A DNA stretch of 64,000 nucleotides, from NCBI GenBank assembly GCA_963682055.1, contig OY821749.1, forward strand, positions 31,937,631 through 32,001,630, written 5' to 3'. Of this stretch, positions 11,376 through 23,395 are shown piece after piece. Position 1 is the first letter of the stretch, and each line of letters opens with the position of its first letter. The notes under the pieces were generated by a model. The model worked only from the letters and a program-made list of their open reading frames with translations. It searched no databases and was not told where the DNA came from. The position numbers were made by a program, and so were the translations under genes. The stretch comes from Primula veris (lineage: Eukaryota > Streptophyta > Magnoliopsida > Ericales > Primulaceae).

Positions 11376-14140
11376 GTTTTGAATAAATTTTATTGCGGTT
11401 ATTTTGATGTGAAGGCCATGAAAAGGATTGCAATGCGTGAAGTAAACTTTCAAGAAAGAAAACAATCTAATTATCGATCCGGTGTTTTAGTTTTTCTTGA
11501 GAAATTGATTTATCTCCGTACATTGTTAGCTATTTTGCTTATTCGTGTTCATTGTCTTTTTGAACAGAATTGAGAGATATATATCAATTTCATGTTTGTC
11601 TCCTATTGAATGTGAAGGGTGAGAATTCTCCATGTCTTTGTTGATTGAGATTGTTATCCAAATCATCTGGAATGTAATTATGTTGTTTTATCTTTTAATT
11701 GATGGAACTATGTACATTGCTAGAATAAAAGCTTTAATCTTGGCTGTTTATTTTTCAAACAGATGATATGTTTTGGCAACTTGGTGTGTATATATATACT
11801 ATGTGGATGTTCTTTATGAATGCCAAATAATCAACAATTTTTTTTTTCTCTATTATCTTGAGGAGACATGATAGCGTTTCTGATGATATACAATAGTTGT
11901 AATTCGCTGGGAAATGAAGAATACTGTTTCGTTATTTTTATCGCAGAGTAGAGCAGTATTGGTGCGTTCCGAGCTAGACCTCTGAAAATGGGATTTCGCT
12001 TTTGCGTTTCCTTAATACCTCTTTACCATTTCCCTTATTCTATAAAGTGGTAAAAGAAGAACAAAGTGAAGCAGCAAAGCTAAGTTAATGAAGTTGCCTT
12101 ATGATAAACTATCAACTGCAAAACAAAATGAAGTAATCTTAAACTTTCTATCGAACTGTGTGGTTTCATTTTAGTCATATTCATGTGTGGCGCTATTTAT
12201 GTGATGGTGTCGATTATCCAGTGAAAAGTGGAAGGAAAAAAACAGAGATGATCAAAATATGAGTTTGAAATTTGGAGTAGTGTTAAGTTTTTGAAATATA
12301 CTGCTTTGTTCTTGTTGGTTTAGATTAGCGTAGTATTATGTTAGTGAAACTGATAACATGTTAAATCTTTCTCAAATATATCGTGAAAGCTGCATATATG
12401 ATTGTGATACTCCTATTTAGTGTGTCATTTTAGACTGAAAGACACCTTAAAATGCTTGCACTATTTAATATCTTCATTTTGTGTTACAGATATAGTAAAA
12501 TTAGAAGTAGTGCTTCATACTGTTTCGTTTTCAAGCACTATTTCGACTCCGAACCCCGACGACACTTGGGAGTAATGACTGCCACTTTTTGCCCATGACG
12601 ACGGAAGGAGGGATGTAGGTGGCTTGGTTTTTATTTGGGAGTAATTTAAAGCTGGAGCCAAACAGGAATTAATCATCATTAGGTTGATTTTATCATTCAA
12701 AGTGATGCTAAATGAAATACATCATATTTTCTATTTTTGTTAGTGATTACTCCCACTCAGACAAAAAAACACTCGAATCTATTTTCACATTTATCACTTT
12801 TCACTAATTTTATTGTGACAAACACTTCAATTCGATGGATAGTTAACAAAAGAGTGACAAGTCATAACATAATTAAAACCTCATTCAGAATGCAAATGTA
12901 AAGTGATACAAATTACAAACGATAAGGGAAACGAAAGCGTGAAATGTTACACACACAAAAAATGATGCAGAAATTCACTTGTTAAAACAAGAAAAATCGA
13001 TACACAGGAAGAAGCCGTCCGTTTCGAAATGAGAAACGACTTTACCGAGAAACACGATTAAAAGACTTCAAAACAAATTAAAACGTTTCTTTTTGTGTGT
13101 GCGCAAAATCTCGAGTCCCATTAAGAAAATTAGAATACTGGTTAAGAAAACATGGTTATGACTTATGAGTATGGCGATTAAAACAAACAATTTTTTACTA
13201 CTTTAGTATACATTGGATATCACTAAATATAACTATTAACAAAATGACGTTAATTGTTACTTAATCCGTCGTAATAATATAATTCATTTGAACTGTACCA
13301 CCAATATTAATAAAGTAAAATGTTTTTTTCATATATTTTTACTATATAAAAAATCAACCCACATTACATGACATATTCATCTCATTAATTTTTTTGATTT
13401 TTATTAATATTAGATTTAACAATTTTTTTATTATTAATATTTAAATTTAGTTTACTAGGTTCTAATATATTTTTATTTGGATTTTTAGTGGGTATTTCTA
13501 GATTTAATAAAAAAATTTAATTAATATTTAAATTTAGGATAAACTCAAGTAAAGTTCTAGTATATTTTTATTTGAGTTTTTAGTAGCTTGAGTTTTTATT
13601 ACATAACGTGACTTGTACTGATATCTTCAATTTTTTTTTCAAACGTTAATATCAAAATTTTACCACGAGTTTTTTAATAAGAAGACAAATAAACGAGACG
13701 TATAAATGAATAACTAGAATTATTAATATATTAATTAGTGTTGAGAATAAGATGATTTTTTTTTTTTTTTTAGTAATAGTATTATTTTTTTTAATACGTA
13801 TTAAAAAAAAATGACTATATGTCATTGGTTATATTTTCTTTCCGATGATTTACTTAGATTGCTATGGCATCAATCATTAATAAATGGCAGTTATTATAGT
13901 AATGACCAATTTGTATAATTTGAATGATTAAATATTATTTATCACATATAAAAACCGAAGTATAAACCACCAATTCATAAATAGAAATCCAACTACAATA
14001 CAAGACAAAAAGAAAATCAAAACGTGACAATATTTTTAGAACAGAGTGGTATATTTAAAAAAACAAAATAAGTAATAAAAAAATGTGACAATATTTTCCA
14101 ATAAAAAAACAAAATAAGTAATAAAAAAATGTGACAATAT
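11376..14140. other. Spacer between the glutaredoxin-like gene and AUG1
   Basis: Begins with the 3' UTR of the upstream gene; the short frames at 11379-11573 and 12515-12700 have no recognisable similarity. It contains the repeat at 12118-12360, AT-rich degenerate repeats at 13330-13620 (several copies of a TATATTTTTATTTG/GTTTTTAGT block) and a 46-bp tandem duplication at 14055-14146. I see no RNA gene. Confidence 0.6.
12118..12360 (+). repeat. Direct repeat of the window's right end (63758-64000)
   Basis: From GCAAAACAAAATGAAGTAAT to AACTGATAACATG the sequence matches 63758-64000 base for base apart from about nine substitutions. The offset is a constant 51,640 bp and I see no indels. The match runs off the right edge, so its true length is unknown. 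No coding potential is seen in it. Confidence 0.95.
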
Positions 14141-14146
14141 TTCCCA
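14055..14146 (+). repeat. 46-bp tandem duplication just upstream of AUG1
   Basis: The block ACAAAATAAGTAAT - run of A - TGTGACAATATTT is present twice at a 46-bp offset (about 14063 and 14109). It lies immediately before the CTCTCTCATTCACACAG sequence that looks like the AUG1 transcript leader, so it sits in the core promoter region. Confidence 0.85.
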
Positions 14147-14195
14147 ATAATTTCAACTCTCTCTCATTCACACAGTCCAAGGTAATATATATTTT

Positions 14196-14900
14196 TACTG
14201 TTTGTTTATTCTTACCCTTTATTCTACATTTACTAGTTTTTGTTTCCTATTTGAGTGGGTTTTATTATACTCAACATTGGATTAAAAAAAAAGGTGTGTT
14301 TTTTATAGATATTTAAGGGGTTTTTTCAAGGAAACTAGAGTTTTAATTTGTTGTATTGTTGAATAAGGCAAAACCCTTTATTTATTTAGGATTTTTGTAT
14401 CTATTACTTATACTGTTTGTGTATCCTTTACCCTTTATGCCTTTTTTTCTGGTTTTTGGTTTCCTATTGAGTGGGTTTTATTATACTATCATTGGAGTAA
14501 AAAATGTGTGTTTTTTTATAGATATTTAAGGGGTTTTTTCAAGGAAACTAGAGTTTTAATTTGTTGGATTGTTGAATAAGGCAAAACCCTTTATTTATTT
14601 AGGATTTTTGTATCTATTACTTATACTGTTTGTGTATCCTTACCCTTTATGCCTTATTTTCTGGTTTTGGTTTCCTATTGAGTGGGTTAAATTATACTAT
14701 CATTGGAGTAAAAAAGGTGTGCTTTTTTATAGATATTTAAGGGGTTTTTTCAAGGAAACTAGAGTTTTAATTTGTTGGATTGTTGAATAAGGCAAAACCC
14801 TTTATTTATTTAGGATTTTTGTATCTATTACTTATACTGTTTGTGTATCCTTACCCTTTATGCCTTTTTTATGCCTTATTTGTTGGATTGTTGAATAAGG
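14196..14900 (+). repeat. About 212-bp tandem repeat, three full units plus a partial
   Basis: The block beginning GATATTTAAGGGGTTTTTTC recurs at 14308, 14521 and 14732 (periods 213 and 211). Each unit also holds GGCAAAACCCTTTATTTATT, a TTTGTGTATCC block and GAGTGGGTT. The units are nearly identical, which points to recent expansion. A fourth partial copy of the GTTGGATTGTTGAATAAGG block starts at about 14882. Confidence 0.95.
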
Positions 14901-15735
14901 AAAACCCCCGCAAAAACCCTATATATTTAATTAGGATTGTTTATCAATTAAGGTCAAATTTCAGTTTTATGAGCTCTTTATTAAGCAGGTTGTGGTTTTA
15001 TGAGCTTGATTGCAGCAATGTTGGAATAATGCCCTTAAATTTTGTGTCTTTTTAGTAAATACTATGCAATGCTTGAGAATTTGTTTCCTAAAAAAAAAAA
15101 AAGGGAGATCCAGGAATTTAGGATTATTCTCTCTTTTTTTTGGCTTATTCAAAATATTGGATCTTTTTACTAGGAATTGTTCAACTTCACACTAGCTTTA
15201 TTCATATCAATTTTGGGTTCTAGGTGGAAATAGGTCACATCGCGCCTATTCCCGTATAATTTGGCTTACTCCCCCGGATCGGCCAGGCTTCTAGGCTGGG
15301 ACTAATTTCCGCCTAGGGTTGCTTTTTAGAACATTAGTTTTATTATGCTATCACCGCTATCATTGGAGTAAAAAGGTGTAATTTGTATTGAGATTCAATG
15401 GTTTCTTTTCAAGGAATAGAGATATTTAATTGTTAGATTGTTCGATAAAACAAAACCCTATTATTTTTAAATTTGTTTATCTATTATGGTCAAATCTTAG
15501 TTGGGACTGAGCTCTTTATTAAGCAGGTTGTAGTTTTTTTAGCTTAATTCTACCAATGTTGGGATAATACCCATTTTTGCGTCTTTTTAGTAATATTATA
15601 CAATGCTTGAGAATCTGTTTCCTAATAACTTGGGAAATCCAGGATTATTCTCTTTTTTTCCTGCTTATTCAAAATATTGGATCTTTTTACAAGGAATGGT
15701 TCAAATTTACTCTAGTTTTATTCAGATCCATATCC
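14882..15735 (+). repeat. Larger tandem pair (about 540-bp period) in the same intron
   Basis: 14882-15205 and 15425-15735 match in order: GAGCTCTTTATTAAGCAGGT (14971 and 15509), a CAATGCTTGAGAAT block, GATCCAGGA, and CAAAATATTGGATCTTTTTAC. Identity is lower than in the 212-bp array, so this duplication is older. Its left end overlaps the last unit of that array, giving a nested structure. Confidence 0.85.
15220..15316. repeat. GC-rich inverted-repeat island
   Basis: The 97-bp segment is bounded by CTAGGTGGAAAT (15220-15231) and its near reverse complement ATTTCCGCCTAG (15305-15316). It is far more GC-rich than the flanking intron. Inside are AATAGG/CCTATT and an imperfect palindrome around GGCCAGGCTTCTAGGCTGG, so a branched hairpin is possible. 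It lies between the two 540-bp repeat copies. Origin unknown; a small MITE or structured RNA are both possible. Confidence 0.6.
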
Positions 15736-15991
15736 GTTTACATTTTTTTTTTTGTGATAGTAGTATAATAAACTTGATCTTCAAATCAAAATGGAAACTT
15801 CTTATTGCCTAGGATACTCCAATCCTCAGAATTTTTCTTTCTTTTATTTTTTCGTGCTTATTCAGTTAATTGGAACATTTTAGAAGGAATTTTTCAACTT
15901 TACCCTATCTTTAACCATCTTTATATAATCTAAGTATTGTTTTAAAGTTTAAGCAGGATTTTCCTCTTATTTCAATAGGTTTGAACAACTT

Positions 15992-18356
15992 ATGAGCATG
16001 AGTGAGATTATGTCAGGGGTCGAATCTGCCGGATCCGATGCTAGTAAAATTGCAGAAGTAAAATCGTGGTTAACATCTCAGTTTGATTTGGTCGGTAAAG
16101 AAGTGCCTGACTTCGAATACACTCCTCGGAGCGTAGCACATCTGCATAGTCTCGCCTCTCTCTCTATAGCCAAGACTCAAGCTGCAGGGATCATCGCCAA
16201 TGATTTTCGCCAAAAAGCTGCTGAATATCGAGTACAAGGTAGTTTCTTAGTTTTCTCAATGGAAAATGTTTTTTGCACAGATCCCTACAAGATTTATACG
16301 CTACACAAATTCGTATTCTTTGATTAGTTGGTTAATGTAGTGTGGGCACTACTGCCACCTCAGATGTGTACATATTTGGGGTTTTTTCTTGATGTTTATA
16401 ATGTCGCAAAATTTTCAGCTTCTGTCTGTACTTGTTTTGGATCCAATCTTTCCTTAGACCTTCTGAATTGCATTTTGTTTTCATATTATTTCAAATTTTG
16501 TAGGGAGGTAAGTTTTATGAAACTAGCGAAACATCATTATTATAGAAAAAAATCTGGAGCTTTGTTGTGGATATTTTCTAATTAGTTTGGGAGCCGATCA
16601 AGCAATTGCGTTTTGTGTAGTGTTTCTGCTTACCATATTAAACACAGTTTAGTGTATAGTTAGATTTTGAAAGGCTTGGTTGAGTAGTTGAGTCGAGTCG
16701 TAAAGGACATGTTTTTCTATATAGGCGAGTACGGTCGAGCTTAAACTAATACAGTTATAACAATTTTTTTTGTTCATGACGATTTGAGAAATACAATTGT
16801 TCTTAGTGGGTGCTGGTCTAGTTTTATTCAGAATCCCTTGCTTATGTAATGGGTTCATGAGAAATCTTATTGTTTATCGAGTTTCATGTTTGTTGTCTTA
16901 TTTGTTAACTTCTGAAATAATTTAAATTTTTAGCCACAAGGATCAGAGAAATTCTGGAAAATGTTGGATTGTCGCAAGGCAGTCTACCGTCCAATGTTGT
17001 GGAGTCGGCTCAAGTTCTTTCAAAAGTGGCCGATTTGTTGAATATTAGAGATACTGAACTAAGTAGGTGAGTATCAGATCCATATTTCGAATTTTATGTG
17101 TTTGTTATGAACACTATTATGGTTTGCAATAATATATGGTTATATTGTAGTTTTTTTGTAGCTATGGGGGATATTTCTTTAAGAAAAACAGGAGTTGAGG
17201 AGAAGAGAGCAAAAGTACAAAAAGAATCCCAAATTCTTTTCGATTACACAAGGAAGGCTATAGCTAGGCTGACCTATTTGAAAAGGTAATTGATAAGTAT
17301 GTTTACTTGGTTTTAAGTTTATTTTGTTATTTATGCTTCTGGGTCTTAACGGCGTTAGGAGAAATGCTTCATTTGTTCTTTCTGTTTCTAAATTAACATA
17401 TTACATATAGGACACTTGCACAGCTTGAAGATGATGTAGCTCCTAGCGAGTGCCAGATGGAGAATTGGGAAACAAACTTGAAAGTTATGGTTTCTAAAGA
17501 GCAGCAATACTTGCAGCAACATTCCAACTATAAGGCACTGTTATATCTTCACCCTTCTCGTTTTTTATTTTATTTTTTTGTATGTGTTCATAAGCCATAT
17601 TGATTGTTCTTCGAGTATTTGTTATGTCATTTGTAGGCTCAATGCTCTTTATCATAGTACTCGGCTTTCATCTGTTCCAAAATTATTGGTCATTTTTTCC
17701 GCAAAGTAGCCTTACTTTCTTAATTAGGCATTGTCGCATTAACATCTAATAAAAACAAGGCATCGGAATGAATATATATATATTAGTGGGACGTAAGCAT
17801 AGTTATTATTCCAGCCAGCTTTTCTTAATCCGTGTCAAAATACAACTAGGATTATTGAGTAGCCTTTTTTTTTGTGTGGGTATGTGTCTTTCTAAGGCTT
17901 AATAACATTTTTTTTTGCTTGTATTCTCTGTATTTTGGATACATAGTTTGATGATGATGTATTCTTCTGAAAATTCATAAAAGATTTTTGTAAAATTTTC
18001 GATACTAAAATTCTCCTGATAAGCAGGCTGTACTTAATCGCGTGGGCTACATGCCGGAGATTAGCCACGGTGTCCTTGTTGAAATGGCAGAGCACAAGAA
18101 AGATCTTGAGAAGAACACAAAACCCATCCTCGATACCTTGAGAAGCTACCAAGATCTTCCCCCTGTAAGTCCATGTTCGACTCTCTCCCTCTCTTCTTTT
18201 TCTCTCCCTATAATTTTCGTGATGTCCTGACTCGTTGGATCTGGACAGGACAAAGCTTTGGCAGCGCTGGCAATCGAGGACAAGAAAAGGCAGTATGCTG
18301 CTGCTGAAAAGTACCTTGAAGATGTTTTCCACTCAACTCTTGCCACTTCAGGTTGA
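15992..18356 (+). CDS. AUG1: HAUS/augmin complex subunit 1 (AUG1)
   Basis: Subunit of the eight-member augmin complex, which brings gamma-tubulin to existing microtubules for branching nucleation in spindle and phragmoplast. Six exons form one frame of 294 residues, close to the usual plant length: 15992-16238, 16934-17066, 17151-17285, 17411-17534, 18027-18164 and 18249-18356 (TGA). Hallmark segments are KIAEVKSWLTSQFDLVGKEV, PSNVVESAQVL, AMGDISLRKTGVEEKRAK, LAQLEDDV and LRSYQDLPPDKALAALAIED; the protein is largely helical coiled coil. Start: the ATG at 15992 follows an acceptor at 15978; a second in-frame ATG at 15998 is also possible. Intron 4 is odd: the exon must end AAG (17534) to keep alignment, and the next bases are GCACTG, giving a GC-AG intron. 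A canonical GTATGT donor lies 45 nt further on, in frame. No other lesion. Confidence 0.95.
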
Positions 18357-18867
18357 GAACTCCGTGTTGATTCCCTATAATATGTTAATAACCAATGGTT
18401 TTTCTGACGTTGTTATGCATTTTCGTGCATTTTTCACCAGTGGTGTTGTATTTGATATGTTAAGAGCTTCGATGAGATGGGATATTTCAGACTGTTCTTT
18501 TTATCATAGTTTTAGGGTCTTTTAACTTTTGAATCCTTTAAGGGATTGTTTAGTTATTTATTTAAATTAAATTTGTTCCACACTAAGAAGTGAATTCAAA
18601 TAATAATGATGTTTAATTTTATTTTTTCTATGCATTCTTAATTTGTAATATTCCGTATTTATTAAGTTATTTGCCTCCCTTGTTTGAAATCTTAGATTCG
18701 CCACTGTGTATGTTGTGTTTAATGTGTCTAGTCAATGTTGATGATTTCGAGATTATGGCCATTCCCTTACATATTATCACCATATAGGCATATATCATGC
18801 TTCTCTAAGGGTTTCTCCGAGAGATGGCGGGACTGAAAAGGACACAGTATGACATGCCCTTCAAAGT
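18357..18867. other. AUG1 3' UTR and short spacer
   Basis: 3' flank of AUG1. Short frames here show no similarity I recognise. Unit A of the triplicated region starts near 18868. Confidence 0.6.
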
Positions 18868-20902
18868 GTTATATATTGAGTTTGCTATCATTATTACTTT
18901 CAAGATTTCAGTTATATAAGCCAGAATTAGGGGATGTCCCTTGTGAATGTCACATTTGCTACTGTGACGCACCTCTTGTTTTCCAATTCGGAAAATCTAT
19001 ATCGGGTCTTCGTGTTTTGCTTACCTTTATTTTGGTATAATACCACAAGAATCAAAGAATAATAGAACATGGAGTTGCAACCTTTCAACTAGTACTATTA
19101 TTTGAGCCTTAATAAAAAAAAAATGCAATCATATGATAAACTTTTGAATAACATCAAGTCATTGTCTCCTGTCTACTTCCTGGGTAAGGGTTTATAATAG
19201 ACTGTAGGCGAGATGACAAAATAATAATTGGGTGAGTTTCCATTTTGTTTATTATAAGTTTCTACAAATTATAGTAAAAAGAATATCGAAGCAATAAGTG
19301 AAGGATGGATTCAAAGGGGAATGAACACAACTTAATAGTACTTGGCTGATTATAAAAAGAAGTACTAAGTAGTAACTTATCTGACAAAGTCAAGCTAGTT
19401 GTTTTTTGCTAATACTTGTTTAGCTGATCAAACTAGCTGTCTGAGATTTGACTTTAGAACCCATCTTGAGATTGCCATTTCATGAATTGGGTAGTATATA
19501 TAACAATTACCACTTGACAGGTCATTAATGATCAATCGTGCATAGAAGACTAAGCACCTGTATTTGTGTAATTTCTTATTGTTGAGTGGGAACATTGAGG
19601 GGATCTACGACATCACTTCCGTGAGCATCCGCTTATTTTAACAACCGAATAGACCAAGACTAGTAATGATCATTGGGACTTGGAAATCAACTGGAACTAT
19701 TGTTTGAGCCTTGAAAAAACTAGTAAATTTATCTGACACAATTAAGCTAGTTGCTTTAGTAAACTCATATTAGCTGTTGCTCGAGATTAGACTTCAGAAT
19801 CCATCATGAAATTGCCATTTCATGAATCGAGTAGTTAATATAAATTAGATGAATATATGTTGAGTGAGAGAGTGAACAAAAGTATTATTTAACACTGAAA
19901 AACATTTATTTACTTTTGAGAAAGCCAATACCAGATCTCATATTGGAAACAGGAAGCATTCATCCTCGTATGCTGCCAGCCAGGTCACCGCTGCGGCGTC
20001 TTAATCAACAGAATCAAATTCGAGTATTATGCTAAACACACATTTTACTTTGTACTACTTTTATCTTAATTTCTTGACTTGTTCAATTCCAATTCATTCA
20101 TGCCTGCGAGAACAAGGTTGGGGATGGACCATGCTAACTGTTCCGTTGCGGCTTAAATTATCTCTTGATTGACCCAATGTTATGCTTTTATGATTAATTG
20201 ATAGAAGTACCTGCATAGTTTCATTGTAAATTTTGAAACATTAGCCGTGCTCGAACTCAGTTACTCCCTTTTTAGAATAAATTTGTAAAATGAAATTTCC
20301 AAATTTCTTTACAATCTGTTATGATATCCTTTTAAAATTTGGTACCCTTTCGTGCATTAGATTTTTCTTTATGCATAACTCTTATTTCCTGGAATAAAGT
20401 TTCGAACTTCTAGCTGTTAAAGGTTGTTCAAAATACTTGCAAGGTGCATTATTCATTTCTAATGTGAAAGCTGGTGTAAACAAATCTCGGATTCTCTTTT
20501 ATATCTGCTGAGATTTATTGAGATTCATTTCTAATGTTTCGAACTTACATATGCTCATGTTAGTAAAAATATATTATCAAAAACCTCAAACAAACAGGAG
20601 CTACATGGCTGGTTGTTCGAGTTAAATCTAATTTTTTGTTGGCATTTGACCGTCTTAAACATACAGTCTTAAACTCTTAAGACTTAAAGTAGCAAATTTG
20701 ATAACTTTTGATAATTACTTGTTAGTGTTTAACATGTCAGTGTTTTGATAATTACTTAGTAACTACCTCAAGAAGCTTTTGAAGTTACCGACTTCAGAAG
20801 CCCCCATTCCGCAATTATCAGTCGAGAAGTTATAGATATGATAATTTGTAATTTGCCACTTTACAGGCAGAACCGGAATCTAGAAAATATCTGTAGAAAG
20901 AC
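18868..20902 (+). repeat. Unit A of the triplicated segment: upstream flank of DC1 gene
   Basis: 18868-19105 matches 34662-34890 (shared TGAGTTTGCTAT, CCCTTGTGAATGTCAC, TACTGTGACGCACCTCTTG). 19140-19500 matches 32760-33110 and 39238-39545. 19490-19860 matches 39536-39820 continued at 52173-52540. 19900-20902 matches 52560-53330 plus 54735-54953. Divergence is roughly 5-10% by eye. No gene lies here; the last 100 bp should contain the DC1 promoter, although I see no clear TATA box. Confidence 0.85.
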
Positions 20903-23307
20903 ATGGAGGGGAAAGAGTTGCAACATTCCTTCCATAACCATATGTTGACTCTCAAAGTTGAACCGTCAAAAATTAATGGTGGTGATGATCATCCAGAGGC
21001 AGATATTGAATGCAATGGGTGTTCGATGCTGATTTCTGGCCCTTTCTACAGTTGTGGAGATTGCCAATACTTCTTACATAAGATATGTGCCGAACTACCG
21101 AGTGAATTGGACTATCCCTTGCACCCGGAACACCCTCTTGCCCTCCTTGAGTGTTCTCCTTATCGTGAAAATTATTATTATTGCAATTCGTGTGGAGAAA
21201 AAGGGTCCCAGTTTGTTTACCATTGTTCTGAATGTTCATTTGATTTGGACATGACATGTGCTTCAGCAACACATAAGATGAAAGATAAATGTCATCCACA
21301 TCCGTTAACTCCGTTACAGATTCCGATCGCTTTCGTCTGTCATATTTGTCGGAAAAATAATAAGGGGTTGTCTTACAAGTGTTACAGTTGCCCCTTTTGG
21401 GTTCACCAAAACTGTACCTTATTGGCCGACACAGTTGAACATAGCCATCATGAAGATCCATATCCATTCATAGAGCTGCAACATTTCTTCCATGACCATC
21501 CTTTGACGCTCATAGCCAATGAGAGCAAAACTGAAGATGCAAACATGAAAATAAAATGTTATGGATGTAGGACACAAATATTGGGCCCTTTCTACAGTTG
21601 CGGAGACTGTCGATACTTTTTGCATAAGGTATGCGCCGAACTACCGAGGGCATTAGACCACCCCCTACACTTACAACACCCTCTCACCCTCCTTCCACGT
21701 TTTCTTGATGATTTTCAATGCAGTTTGTGTAGAGAAATTGGGTCCGGAGTAATGGGTTACACTTGTTCCATATGTGAGTTTTATGTGGACATGAAATGTG
21801 CTTCAGCAACACATATGATTCATGATAAATGCCACCCACATCCATTAACTCCTTCACAGGGCCCGATCGGATTGCCCTGTCATATTTGTCTGGTAGAGGA
21901 GAAAAGTCCCTCATACAGGTGTAACATTTGCCCTTTTGGGGTTCACCAAAATTGTACCTTGATACCTAACACAGTTAAACACAGTTATCATGACCATCTT
22001 CTCAAACTTTTACCATCAATTCCATTTAAGTTTACCAAGGTCAGCAAGTCATGTGACATCTGTCATAGTAAGCTCTTCATGTTTCAATGCATCTACGGTT
22101 GTGTTAGGTGTCTGTTTTTTTCTCATGTCAGTTGCGCAAGATCAGAAACCATAAAATCACCATCAACGTCAAGGTTAGTCAATCTAATACTCATGGGGTA
22201 TATAACCCATGTATTTTCCATATAATACGAATTTAAAAATGATGAAGATAAAGATGATATCTTCTTTGATTTTTATTATTAACTTGGTGTGTTATAACTT
22301 ATAGGGATCAAGATACCGATGGTCAAAGTCTAATGTGTTTGCCCATAAAACAAGATTCAACGGATTTTATATCACGGTTTGTTAGGAATTATATTGAAGG
22401 AGATGCTGATAAAGATGATAAGATCGATCATTTTAACCATGAGCACCCATTGTTCCTGATTGACGAGGAAACAACTGATAAAACATGTGAAGCGTGTGTA
22501 ATACGAATATCGGCTCCCTCCTACGGTTGTGTTGACTGTGATTATTTCCTACACAAGTGTTGTACCGATTTACCCAAAAAGATTCAACACCCACTGCACC
22601 CTGAACACCAACTCGTCCTACGGGACAGACCAGCTAACATCCGTTGTTATTGCTGCAGACAATTTTGCAATTCATTTACCTACGATTGCTCTGATTGTGA
22701 TGGATACTTTAGGTTTGACATCAAGTGTGCTTTAATATTACAAGGAACTGTATACCACGAAGCTCACAAACACCACCTTAGCCTTGTACCAGTAGCCGAC
22801 TCAGCAATGACCTGTACTGCATGTTGTCTCGAATCTGATTATCATAAGTATATCCTAAAATGCAACATATGTAGCTTCGTATTATGCTTTATGTGTGCTA
22901 TGGCACCACATGTCATAAAGCATAGGTACGGGAAATCAGAGCCCTTCAAATTAACATATTCCCCGTTTGAAAATCATGATGACGAATATATATGTGAGAT
23001 ATGTCTGGGAGATCTAAACCCAAAAGAGTGGTACTACCATTGTGTCTATGCTGATCAATTCGCTCATATATTCTGCATGCTTAATTCTGGGGCATGTTCA
23101 AATATCAAGTACGGAAAGTCTCACATGGACAGAAGACACGAATACTCGCTTACTACGATTTCATGTACTTACGATTGCAATCGCTGCAACGAATGTGGTG
23201 AACCTATGATGAGGAATATGTGTGGAGGTATTGGGCTTGAATGTATACCTTGTAACTTCAAGATTCATCTAGATTGCTGGAATTGGATATATCAGTTGAT
23301 GAGGTGA
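20903..23307 (+). CDS. DC1 domain (CHP-rich zinc finger) protein, unit A copy
   Basis: Two exons, 20903-22173 and 22305-23307, join through AG|G to give 757 codons plus stop. The protein is a chain of Cys/His units of the plant DC1 (C1-like) family: repeats of H-x(6)-H-P-L...C-x2-C...Y-x-C-x2-C-x(4)-H-x2-C-A-x-LP. The first CxxC is C37/C40 (ECNGC). Two long internal repeats (about residues 1-190 and 191-400) are followed by a third Cys/His set in exon 2 (CEAC, CVDCDYFLHKCC, CYCC, CEIC, CNECGEPM). I count roughly eight or nine zinc-binding modules. DC1 proteins are plant-specific, usually multigene, and tied to stress or hormone responses; substrate and partner are unknown. The frame is intact, and this is the only copy in the window that keeps its full N-terminus. 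The near-identical relative is at 55027-57350. Confidence 0.93.
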
Positions 23308-23395
23308 CGTGGCAGCGTGGATCTAGAGAGAGAGATAGAGAGAGAGTCAGAACCCATAAATTTCCTTTCTTTTAGCTTTTATATAAATAATTATC

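Larger units (their letters stand above)
14182..15978 (+). other. Probable 5' UTR intron of AUG1
   Basis: A leader exon appears to end CAGTCCAAG|GTAATA at 14181/14182, and TTTCAATAG|GTTTGAAC at 15978/15979 gives an acceptor 13 nt before the ATG. The 1.8-kb interval has no credible coding frame and is made of nested tandem repeats. Leader introns of this size are common in plant housekeeping genes. The splice call is an inference from signals only. Confidence 0.6.

Noticed and set aside
20973..21467. 164-codon - strand frame inside the DC1 gene
   Set aside because: Shadow of a Cys/His-rich coding exon; reappears in broken pieces in the paralogue at 55040-55486.
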